Positions 12,236 through 23,678 of a stretch of 64,000 nt of DNA are shown here, one piece after another; within the stretch, counting starts at the first letter, position 1, and the number at the start of each line of letters is the position of its first letter. Position numbers and translations under genes: made by a program. Source of the DNA: Diploscapter coronatus (lineage: Eukaryota; Nematoda; Chromadorea; Rhabditida; Rhabditidae). The notes under the pieces were generated by a model that made no database searches, was not told the DNA's origin, and was given only the letters and a program-made list of their open reading frames with translations. The DNA is taken from positions 38,029,201 through 38,093,200 of the forward strand of contig OZ038422.1 in the NCBI GenBank assembly GCA_964036155.1. Reading direction: 5' to 3'.

Positions 12236-13092
12236 TTCGCATCGATAATGGGTGGGGGTTTCAACTCGTTTAATTTTAGGGAAAAAGTACTCGTAAATCT
12301 GCCCCATCGCTAACTATTCGCAATAGTTCTTTTTTTTTTTTCTAAACTCTCTCGTTGCGTGCTTCTCCCGCTGCGCGCGTATCCAACGCGGTTTCGCTAA
12401 TTTCCCTCCATCGAAAACATAATGTTAGCCGCATAATGCAGTGTATATCTGACTCGTCTGTTCAAATCTTAGAATCAACGTTATGTAAAGTTGTCAAAAA
12501 CTGAAGCAAAATTCCATGCAAAATCTTGAGAAAAACCTGCAAATAGTTCGAATTTGTATTGATCAAGCGTTATAAAATGATACAAAATATGATAAGGCAA
12601 TGATTCCAATTTCATTCGGATAAAAGTTGCGTAATTTGACAATCTATAGAAATTTGACCTAAGTAGATGGATAGAAACAATAATCTAATCAAGAACTAAG
12701 AGAAGATAAATAACGATTATTCAATATTTACAATCTTACAAAGTTTTTAGCCCAAACGTAATAAATAACTAAATTAATTTTGGTTTTGAGATTTCCATGA
12801 TAGGGTCTTGGCACAGTCCTGATTTATATGGCTGGGAACTTGGAATTTTAACCTCAGATTTGATCGACTAGAAATATAGAAATTGGCAAAGCTTAGCATT
12901 CATTGCGAGAATATTGCAAAATTTGTGATCTCATTTGAAATGTTGAGGTCATAATTTAATGCAAATATTCCGGTTTAAGAACCCGTCTAGATTAAAACTT
13001 GCATAAATATGCGTAAATATGACCCGGTTAACCGTGGTATATGAGGATGAACAGAATATAATCTAATAGAACTAAGATATTTTGGTGGGAGT

Positions 13093-16000
13093 TTAAATCT
13101 GAGTAATCTGACGGCCCATGACGGTCTGGTTTCTTTCTTCCATGACTTCAGAATAAGGTGGCGGAGGAGAATGACTTCGGTGCTCGATCTTAATTTCGAC
13201 ATTTGCATTCAACCTTTTAGATGCAATATTTTCGGGGCATTCCTATGTGTAGCATTTTTCAACTATAAAAGTGCTAAATTTCAGGACTTATGAATTATCA
13301 TTCCCAAAATTCACGCACTGGCCAATTCAATCTCAATTTCTGAGACTAAATTCGAATTTATGGCGTTAATTTACTGATATTTCTTCGTGTTCTTATGAAT
13401 TATCGGGCTAAAATGACGAAAAAGTTGAAAAATGTTACCTGTGGAGGGGCGGAGGGATAAGTCATGGGGCAGTTGTGCGATAGCGACGATACAAGGGGCG
13501 CTCCGGAGCCACTAGCCTCCTAAAATTCAATTTCAGAATTTGTTGCCTGGTGAAAACTGGATCCACTGTAGTTCCCACCTTCTTTTTTTTTGGAAAATAA
13601 CATGCGAAAAGAAAAAAAAAGAGAGCGGGAACTACACGTGGTCTGAAAATTGACCTGTTGCCGCTCGCTAGCCCTGACTCGTTCGAGGCATTTTCTGATG
13701 TCTTCCGGGTCCATGGGCTTGTCGTAGGAATCTTCCCGGCCGGGCCATTTGAACGGTCCGAAGCAATCGCAGAAACAGCCCTTCGTCATCTAAAATTCAA
13801 AATTTGTAAGGCCTGAGGCGATTTTGAAAAAAAAAATTCATTGCGAGATACCCTGTGAAATTGCGCTATAAATCGCCCCAAACTCAATTTTCCCCGTTAT
13901 ACAATTTTGCAATAAACATTTCGAGATGCGCCTAAAATCGGAAACGTTTACGATTTTTGATGACGAAAATAGCGCGTTGGAGAGTGAGTTAAAGCTGAAA
14001 AACTATCTAATAGCCCGAGAATGGAGAGACATTAAACACGCAGAGATGTGCTGACATGTTGAGCAAATAAAACCAAATAAATCGAGCATCATAAACTTCC
14101 CGCTATCTATAACCCCTCAAAGGATCAGGAAATAGCGCTTAAATGATTATAGAAAGAATTTCGAGAAGGTAACAATTACCTAACAAATGAACGATCGCTA
14201 CTGACATTGCTAAACAAATACTAAAAACTTCGAGTTCTGTTTTCTATGTCACTAAATAAATGAAATAGACCTTAAGCTTTTTGTTAATCTACTCTAAAAC
14301 GCTAATTCTTCCTATCGATTTTCCCTAACTTTTTTTCTGACTATTAGAAAAATTCTCAAGCCACTTGAAATATCTTGTTCACACACTCGGCAAACATATC
14401 ATCATTTTGCGAGATTTTTTGAATCAATAGCTCTAAGTAGGAGGAAAAAATGTTAGGTTTTTAGAATAACATGAAATATACGAATTGGAAAGACTTGGGC
14501 TCAAAGAATTGATAGCTCTGAATGCCGAATACGTAAATGCGCGAAAGATATATGAAGGAAATAGCGCAAGAGTTTGAGAGCCTGAAAAGCGGACATAGAA
14601 ATGAGTGCCCAGAAAGAAATGCCTACTGGATAAAAATGGCCACGGGCTTTCTGCAGAAGCTGCGCAAAAATCAATGAGCTGCACGAAGCGAGCCAAGAGA
14701 GTCGGAAGCTTGAAAACGGGGAAAGAAGCACTGGAAAAGCGAGAAATAAACTATGACTTGGAGAAGATGGAGGAGTGTAGCAAGTAGCCATTTCGTAATG
14801 TCATTTCAGGGAGATTGTCTTATAATGTTAGCAAATATAAACTAGTTAAATTAAGTTGGAAAACCTTAGGTTTATGCACTTAAGAATATGAGAAAAAATT
14901 CAGAAATACGTTGATGAGGATATCAAATGAAGCCTAATAACCTTAACTTTATATGCCTGAGCATATGATAAGATTTGGTGCTAGGATGATTGCTTACCAC
15001 GAATATCAGGACGAACAAAGCCAATAAGACTGCAGCAGCAATGAAGAGCATGGGTGGTGGGGGCGTGATTGTGATAGCGGATTTGCCAGAGAACGAATAC
15101 AAAGCCTCTGGCGAAGGGAGCACCGGACCGATTGTGGAAATTGTGGACGTCGTTGAAGGCAGACAGTCACACGCTGGACTGCAGTGGTGGCCCACCAGAC
15201 ACCTCAAATTTGAGATCTCATCATTTTCAGACGTTTAAGCTAATTTTCCAACTAATAAAGCTTCAATATTAGGGAAATTGATGTTTGAAGTCCAGGTAAT
15301 TTTTTCAGAGATAATGCCAATATAGTAGAGAAATGCTCCAAATAGTTTACAAACTTATAAGAAAAATGAGATCTATTGAATTTTAATATAAAATGATGAT
15401 AAAATTTGAGATATAAATTGACTCATAGAATTTTGTTATGAAACACTTGCAGAATTTCAAAAATATTCTGACGAACTTAAGACCCTTAAAACAGCCGTGT
15501 TATTACAAATTATAGCTGTTGAGTAAGGGGAAATATCGAGTTAGAGCGCGCAATCGATAAACTCAAGCTCTTCGAAAGCAAAAAATGAGCCTGGAAAACC
15601 CATAACGTTGGTGCTTCGGGATAAAGTGGAGGGAATGCAAGAATGCAGTGGTTTTATTTCATAACTAAAATGTCAAACTTAAACAATTTATATAAAAATA
15701 AATGTTAGAGGAATTCTGATTTAAGCTCAACATTTGTCTGTCTTCCAGACTAAAATGAAGAGAATGAATGTAATGACGACTCTGGACTTTATCTTATCTC
15801 TGCACTACCTTCTTATCTCGATTTCTCTCAAAGTCTTAATGACAACTTATCTTTGAGCGTATTGCGCACCTCTAAGCGTTGAAGCTACTACAATCTTAAT
15901 CTCTATGCATTTCTCATATTACAATTGAAGCGTTACGCTACGAGTAGTCAGCGATCATTTTGTAATAAGAAATGCAAGAGTGTCCGAGATTCGATTTTTC

Positions 16001-17246
16001 TGGGACACGGACGGATCAATTTCGGATACTTCTAGAGAAGTGATCGCTCGGGGAGTTTCTCGTTAACAATTGAAGTAACGAGAAAATTTAGACCTAGGAT
16101 ATTATAAAGTTTAAAATATTTAGAAAATGATACTCATCATCAAAAAATCAGAATAAGGTTGAAATTTTAATGTAAGAGACTTTAAAGCCTAAGATATTGT
16201 TGGTAAATGCAAAATTTATTTTAAAAAATAATAATGGAAGACAGATCTCCCATAAAATGCCAGAATAGCAATGGAGAAATTTCGCTTAAAACCAGAAAAT
16301 GAAAACACATTTGGAAAAGCTGGGGTGCCGTGGAAAATGAAAACTGATCGAGTCTAACCCTTTGCCTCTTTTCATTCTCTGCCTTTAGCCCCCTATTTCT
16401 CTCTCTCGTTTCATAGACGCCCCTTAGGCATTGCTTTAGAGAGGAAAAGAAGAGAAGCTCCCATGCTCTAACAAACAAATACCATGTGAAAGAGCGGCAG
16501 TAATTTCAAAGGAAAAAAAATGAAAATGTGAACCTTTAGAGCTTAAATCTTAATTTTTAGATTTATATTTTCACGTAAAAACATGAAAGAAACTTTGGTT
16601 TATAATTTGATTTCTGATGAGTTCTTGTTAGAACCAAAGCATAAGTCGACTTCATTTACTTAAACACAGACAAAATGTAAATAATCTCTCAAGTTACACG
16701 AGGAATTAAAATTCAATAGACGTTTTTCTTTGTTGTATTTTAGGGCTCAAAAAACTACCTGCATTCGATTCGGGCCTTGTAATGCTCGAAAATCGCTTCT
16801 TCGGTGACTGTCGTGAAGGTCAGGTTGAATAGCGAGCATAGGGAATGGTCTATTGAAGGCAATACTAGTTTTTCCGGAGATATTAAGGTTAGATTGACCA
16901 AATCTAAATTCAAAGTGAATTAAATTCAGTTCTACTGTTATTTGGAAAAAATAGTAATGCAAACATCTTCGAAATAGCATATAGGATAAACGTTGTAGTA
17001 TTACTACTTTATCATATTCTCTACACTACTTCATGCGTTACAATTTTTCTACGTTATTGTTAGTTTAAAAAATTGCTACCAAAATTTAATGAGTATTTTT
17101 TTCTTACCTAGCGGAGTTTCTTCTGCCGTCCAATCAGTGGGGTCGATCGGCTGCAAGGATCTATACTTGGAATTCAAGCTGTCGCCTCGTTTGCCAAAGT
17201 CCACGAAGGGCTGACCGCCAAAGCAGCAAATCAACAGATGGAACAT
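13093..17246 (-). CDS. Single-pass membrane protein with PPxY cytoplasmic tail
   Basis: Six exons in agreeing phase, 266 residues: 17246-17108, 16903-16759, 15202-14998, 13789-13655, 13519-13439, 13188-13093. I do not recognise the family. A short hydrophobic start (MFHLLICCFGG) could be a weak signal peptide. The extracellular half has NLT glycosylation sites and clustered cysteines (IECRCLVGHHCSPACDC), then a Ser/Thr/Pro stalk. A clear transmembrane helix follows (MLFIAAAVLLALFVLIFV, about residues 147-164). The tail opens with a Cys cluster (CFCDCF), a possible palmitoylation site, and ends with SPPPPYSEV, a PPxY motif of the kind bound by Nedd4-type WW domains. Codon positions look coding throughout. 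A TTTCAG acceptor abuts the ATG directly. The acceptor of the last exon (AAATTAAG) is weak but is the only in-frame one I found. Confidence 0.75.
13555..13645. repeat. Hairpin repeat filling most of a short intron
   Basis: GTAGTTCCCACCTTCTTTTT and its inverted counterpart AAAAGAGAGCGGGAACTAC occupy most of the 135-nt intron between exons 13789-13655 and 13519-13439 of the PPxY membrane gene. Confidence 0.6.
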
Positions 17247-17253
17247 CTGAAAT
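17247..17253 (-). other. Probable spliced-leader trans-splice acceptor (PPxY gene)
   Basis: ATTTCAG ends immediately before the ATG on the minus strand, leaving no leader at all. A cis-spliced upstream exon cannot be excluded. Confidence 0.4.
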
Positions 17254-17299
17254 TTACTGGTCATTGGGGAAAGTGACGCACTCAAAAATGCCAATCTGA

Positions 17300-17412
17300 C
17301 TAATTTGGTTACTTCGTTACCAACGAAATAGTAAGAGAATTGGCAAATGTTGCTACCTTATCCTATATATTCTTAACTGTGGGTAACGAAATAACGAGCT
17401 ATTCAAATTGGC
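17300..17412. repeat. Hairpin repeat
   Basis: CTAATTTGGTTACTTCGTTA and a diverged inverted end (GTAACGAAATAACGAGCTAT, CAAATTGG) flank GAAATAGTAAGAGAATT. It is related in style to the family-A hairpins. It lies just upstream of the PPxY gene. Confidence 0.45.
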
Positions 17413-20400
17413 AAGAAAATCAATGACATATTTCGGATATATATAAAAAAAAAAAAAAAACATCTGCTGGTCCAGGAATTTGTCACGCAACAATAAAATT
17501 TGATGCTTCAGTGAAATCAAAATAGAAATAGTCTCGTGGAATGCGGGCTATGATGAAAGCTAGACGGAGAAAATCTGAGGCGACGAAATTCGAGATGGAG
17601 GAAAGATTTATTGAAATTGAAATGAATGGAATCTTGAGTCCTCCCTCCTGCTCCGAGGCTATATTCGAGATTTTTGGAAATCGAGAGGAAGGCGATGAAA
17701 ATGAAGGGCCAAGAATGACAGCTGAATATTAATGAGATTCGGAGAATTTCGGAAAGAGGCTTAAAATGAGGAGGCTCACCAAAGTTTTTCGCAGAAGTAA
17801 TGAAGTTGGAGGAGATGGGTTAAAATTCAAAATATACGATTTTGGTAATAAATATTTAGATCATGGCAAAGGCGCATGATGTTAGAAATTTTTATGAAAC
17901 TAAACTTAAAAGGATTTTTTTTCGCAGCAATCTAACCTAACTAAAGAACCCATACCAAGGTAAAAGAAGCCGTAAGCATAAAAATTTTTTAAATGAAATA
18001 TTCCAACGATATAGGCAGATTTTGCAGCTAAATGGCGGATAGATCGGAGAGAAATAGAGCGTGGAAATTCATGTCGGCCTGCAATTATGAAAGAGAGATC
18101 CCGCATGAATTGGCACTGAGAGGGAAAAGTGACACACAGCAACATCCCCATGAATAGCGCCAATTTCAGGTTGAAAACAGCTATAGGTTGGAGTAGTAGC
18201 AGATTTTTGATATATAACGCAATTTAGAATGTATTCTAGCACGAGTTCTATGGGTATGGGGGAATATGCTAAATGAAGAAGGTAGATTTAGCTAGAGTTA
18301 TTTGACAATTCATCGAAATCAGATGAAAAATGAAGAAGAAGAGGAGGAAAAACCATTGGATACATGCATTTAAATGCAACTGAACGAATCTCAAATTCTA
18401 GGCTTTATTTCGGCTGTGAAATAGAAAAATTCTAAAATTTTAATTCAGAAGAGTGAAAAAGTAAAATAACCTTTCAAATTTCTCAAAATATTTCCATACT
18501 TGCGCAACCCTTGGGGGACATAAACAAAGGTAAAGTTTGCATTCTGCCGTCTCTGAACATGGGACCGGCACATTCATATTTTTGCAGTGACGCCTGATTT
18601 ATTAGATGATGCAACTACACAAAGAAGAATAAAGCAACACAAATCTGCTGCCTGCCTCCTCAGAGGCATAACAAATTGCAGGAAAACAAAGAACGAATAT
18701 GTCGTACATTATATGGCAATATTTATACGACTATCCTTCAACACATGACAAAATTTGAATGAAAGTTAGCCAAATAGTTTATCAACTACGAGGTGCCGTA
18801 TAAAGTCTGGATTATTTTATAGTCATATGAAAAACATAGGGTTTTTGATGTAACCAAAGTTAGCCGCTACGAGAAATTAGAAAACGAGATGCTTCGCGAG
18901 AGAAGGAGAGAGAATGGATGAGACAATACGATTAGTGGAAGAGAGTGGGAAATAGCGTCAAGCTCTGAGAGACGAAAAAGAAAGCGAATAAAATTAGGAA
19001 AAGAGAGTAAGAAAAAAGTCGAGTGCCAGAAATTAGGCTGAATGCGCCGGGGATGCCAAATTTATCAGATGAAGTGTATACAAATCGCTCCCATGTGCCT
19101 GATCGTCGAAAGATGCCAAAAATTGCCCCGTTGTTAGGGACCGCCAAGCCCCGCCCCTTTCACTGGATTCAAAAGTGTCCATAGTTGATAGCCCCTTCGA
19201 TTATCGCCGATTTTTTTGTTTTACTTTTGTTTTTAATAATTTTTCGATACCTACTATACAATTCGATACCGCTCTTTCACGTGGTGATATCGATTTATTG
19301 ATCGGGTGCGAAATAAGTCCGCAAATGCGCGTCAAATGCACACCAAATTACGAAAATGCTAATATTTCGAGTTATAAAAAAGGCACATTTAATTTTTTTT
19401 GATGAATCGGTACACCTAGTTGATATCTACAAAATATGTAAAAATTAGAAAAATCCTGCGGCGCCAAACTTTTCCCGAGGCAATAATAGATGCTCGCCTT
19501 TGGGGTACTGTATCTTTACAAGGGATCGGTAAAATCGTCTGAAAACTTGACTAAAATAAAATTTAATACTCCCTAATTATAATAGTCAAAAGAAAAAAGT
19601 GGAATTTTATCAAAAAATATTTTTAAAATTCATTTCAAAATGACCATTTTTTTGTCTTTACTAATTTGGATCGCCCTAGTCATATTTTTAAAGGCACATG
19701 TGTTTTTATTTGATATTTTGATTAGTTGGTCAATTGTCTATCTTCAGTGAAAAAATCAGAAAAATCCTGCGGCGCCGAGCTGAGATCCTGATAATTCGCG
19801 AAAATATAAAAGAAGCCAATGCTGAAATGGAGGAGAGTGCAGAGAAAAAGATCCCCAAAGGCAGGAAAAGAAAGGGGAAACGAGCGGCATAGTGCCTTTT
19901 GCAGACAAACCACGCCCCTTTCCCCTGTCCACGAAAAGGAGCGATTTTCTCGATTTTTCGCGTTAAATTTTATCAATTTTTTTAATCAATAACGTATTTT
20001 TTCGCGGTTTTTTCGGTGGGGATGTTTAGAGGGGCACCTCAGACCCTGAAAAATGTAGAAAACATGGTACCAGAGTGAATTTGGCAAAATGGCTGGCGGT
20101 CTCTACCCGTTGTTCCATTTTCTGCCGAAAACTAACTATAGATCATCAGTTTGACCTGCGTTTAAAAGATGGCCGGGAAGACAAAGCCCAAAAACCCCCC
20201 GAGAAAGATGACCGAAAATATGCCAAGAGTCATTAACTTTTCAGGGCGGTTTAACCGAGGGGCGAAAAAGCCAAAAAAAAAGAAATGCGCGTAAATATAG
20301 ACAATGGAGGAATTAGGGGCGGGCAAAAACCTTCCAACCTGTCAAAGCGAAAATATTTTCGGCCCCTGGTTTTGCCCTCGGACCAAGATCGGAGGAAGTA

Positions 20401-21688
20401 GTTGTTCCAGGAAAAAGGAGATCTGAAGGAGAAATAGTGGGGGTGATGAAGAGTGGGCAGAGATAAAGGAAGAATAAGAAACAGCGACAATTATTTGGCA
20501 CCAGGTATCGAGGAGATCCTGGATTTTGCTAGGAAGTAAAATTACATACCCCTTGAACCTATTCAGTACAAGAAGTTGATTGGTTCTTATTTAAGAAGAG
20601 CTCAGTAGAAGTCCTTGTCTTAAGAACATTCAGACCGAAAATGCGCTTAATTTGAGAAATGAGCCATGTATTTCGAGGCTCTTTAGTCGCTCATAAGCGA
20701 AATTGCGCCGGACAAGCAAAAACGCTGTTTGACAAAAGTATTCCTCTGAGAATTGGGAAGAGCCGGCGCGAATACGACACACGTGCCAAGTGGGTGATTC
20801 CCGTATTTAGAATATTTTACACCAACCAATTTTGGTATCAGCATATTTTAATACTTAGAAAATACTCCCAAGCACGAAAGTTCTCCAAGTACCTCTGAAG
20901 TACTTACAATGCCTAATGAGAAAGACTTGAAAACCACTTCCATCCGAAATAGCAAGAAGATTTAGGATAGCTCTAGAGATTTAAAAATATTTCCTAAGGT
21001 TGAAAGATTCAAAAATGAAGCTAAAAAGGAATTTATTTTAAGTGAGCTGAGAACATTTTGTAGTTTGCTGCGTCGTTTAAATATAGCGTACGTCTGAACT
21101 GGATATATCATGAGTTACGCTAGTTTTTGTCGCCATAATCGATTTCACATTTAGCAAAAAATAGGTAGTTGTTGAATCATATTTCCATGTCTAAAATAGT
21201 AAATTTGCTAAAGTGGAAATGAAAGTTAAAGGTTAAGTTGTTTGCTTAAAGGATGACTGGCTAATGACGTGGTTAATTTTTATTAATCATCTATGCAATG
21301 TGTAGAGTTATAGTTAGTAAGGTAGCAAGTCACGATTTAGCAAGTTTTAATCAAATTAACAAGTATAATTAATATCTTACAAATTAGCTATTTAGAAAGC
21401 TGTATATTGAGTGAAGATACTCGAACTTTAAGTGCTGGAAGTCGTTTATTTGAAAGATCGATGCACTTAAAAGAAATGGCCGAAAATGGGCCCGGGAATT
21501 GAGCAGTGGCCAGGGAATTTGGCTCATAGTTTATTGGTGATTGCCGCCTCGCGATAAGAAGTCGACAAATGGCTGAATGCGAAGACGCGGCGGAGGTGTT
21601 TGCGGCCAGACCTAGGGAGCAATTTCGTCGGGAGAGAGAAAAACACTATAGGGTATTGCTCATACAATTGAAATTTTCGCTAATGAAA

Positions 21689-21876
21689 CAGACCTAGGGA
21701 GGACTTAGGTCAGGATGGCTCTGCGATCTATCCCCTATAATATTTCCTTCACAATTTTGTATCTCTAAATTTAAATGTTCAAAAATTTGCGCCCCGCGTA
21801 CTGTCATAACGAGAATTTCGCTCGTGTGCCCACCCCTGTATATTCTTGAGTCTGACTCAAATGTTCCCTAGGTCTG
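21689..21876 (-). mobile_element. Family-C TIR element (188 bp), copy 1
   Basis: Ends CAGACCTAGGGA and TCCCTAGGTCTG are perfect inverted copies. Read on the minus strand it matches the element at 35838-36029 along its length, including GGGGATAGATCGCAGAGCCA and CATCCTGACCTAAGTCCTCC. Confidence 0.8.
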
Positions 21877-23678
21877 TAATGAAATTTTATAGATAGAAAT
21901 TTACTTAGGAGATAAAGTGAGTGTATGTCGCAAAGAGGCTCTGACGATCATCCTCCATAGGTCTGTTTTGCGACTGAAAATGAAGGAAAACGGCTCCCGA
22001 GAAGATGCCTTAAGCCCCTGGACTAATTGGGTGAATGTCACAGAGCGAGTGACTACTAAAATGTAACAAAATGGGCCTCTTAGGATGGGTAATTAACTAA
22101 TAAATGGAAATTTTTCCATCGCATGAAGGGAGCGAAAACCCAGCATATATCATTTTATTCAATTTTCAGATACAATTCATTTTTGTCAATAGCTTTAAAA
22201 GCTGCATATTTTCCGTATAGCTATAGAATTTCCACCTCCGAATTTTGATTTAAAATGAATATAGGGATTTTCGGTGATATCTCGGAATTATGTGCATATT
22301 GTGTTGCACCTAATCGCATGCGGCCCTGCAATCCGAAAGGATACGCTGCCTATCATCTAATCTAAAATCCCAAAATAATCGGATTTCGCCTTCGAAAAGA
22401 TATTTTCATATTTGATTAGGAAAATACTCTTCCCATTTTCGTAACGTTCCTAGTATCTTACGACGATTAATTTCTTGATTCACCATCTTGAGCGAGATAT
22501 GATTTCATTACATTTTTTGGTAAAATATAAATATTCAGTCATTCATGAATATTACATTTCCTTATTAAGTTTTGTCAAAGAATAATTAGCGTAGACTCTC
22601 CCTGTGGGTTGGCTTTTCTATAAATATTCGGACCATCAAGAGTAGACTCTTCTTCGTCATTTTAGATCGCGAAATTTTGCAAGGAACCAAATATTTCCAC
22701 TTTATCACAAATGCACATTCACTTTATGACGACACCATTGAAATTCAATTATTGTAATGCTCAAATTATAAATATTTCTCAAATGCTGAAGGCTCGGTTC
22801 ATAGCTTTTTTCCGTATAGAAATTTTCCGGTTGAGGCATAGCACTCAAAAATCGCATGAAATATCCCATTTTCATCACGGGTCACTAGCAATTCATGCAA
22901 CTTTGAGCGGTTGACGTTGGAAAAGTTCGTTTATAAGAAATAGGCCGAGTCTTCATATGACATAGGCAAAATATCTATGCATTTATCCGTCGTCGCTTTA
23001 TTTCGATCCTTTTTTTTTTTAATCCCACCTTCGTCCGTTATCTCTCGAAATTGTATTCTAGTCTCTGTGCCTCCACCCGTAGTGTGAGTAGTTTCCATCG
23101 TCTCGGTTCTATGTGTCATTTTGAAGTTTAACTTTACCCCACTTAGACTCGACCCAACTCCATTTTAGGTGCTATTTTATTAATGTGTTTTTGCTCTCGG
23201 CGGTGTTTCTTTCCTTTCTCACCAAAATGATGCACATTTTTGCACTTCATTTGATTGCAGTTGCAAAACTTCGGTAACCACAGCAAGCAGGCAAGCCCTA
23301 TTAAAAGACGCATGCTTTGGTTATTGACGCGATTTTCATAAGTAATTTTAAATTAGCATGACATAACAATCCACATTTAGCGATTCTAAATTTATTAGAC
23401 ACGACGATTTTTCGTCATCTCGTAAATTTCTCACGATAATTTGCCTTCGAGAATAGCTCGAAAAATCTCTGATTTCAGTAAATATGCTACTCGGCCCACC
23501 CTCGTTATGGTTACCACCCGAATTGTTTTGCAATTCCTCTCTCGCATATGATTCTTTATGTTTTATTCTTTTAACACACGTTTTTCAATTTCATTTAATC
23601 TCAGGCTCCTCAAACTGGGCTAGATCGAATCTAACTGATAGCATAAACTTATCGACTATCAGCTATCAGTTTCTCAAG

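Larger units (their letters stand above)
11038..13092. other. Intergenic region between two minus-strand genes
   Basis: No supported exon. It holds a family-B hairpin element (11517-11656), a palindromic hairpin (12170-12235) and a CT/CG-rich patch at about 12345-12395 (CTCTCTCGTTGCGTG, CTGCGCGCGT) that could be promoter-related. Confidence 0.5.
17254..23678. other. Large intergenic region upstream of synaptotagmin
   Basis: No supported exon over about 6.4 kb. It contains a hairpin at 17300-17412, a 17-nt A run at about 17444-17460, two copies of AAAAATCCTGCGGCGCC (about 19449 and 19760), and a terminal-inverted-repeat element at 21689-21876. A purine-rich minus-strand frame at 23119-22931 has plausible codons but no partner exons. 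The region probably includes regulatory DNA for the synaptotagmin gene. Confidence 0.45.

Noticed and set aside
14433..14791. Overlapping minus-strand frames within the PPxY-gene intron
   Set aside because: Ser/Leu/Phe-rich translation of a purine-rich opposite strand; no splice sites that join in phase to neighbouring exons.
22931..23119. Minus-strand frame MTHRTETMETTHTT... divergent from synaptotagmin
   Set aside because: Codons look acceptable, but it ends in AT-rich sequence with no partner exon or family resemblance; chance cannot be excluded.
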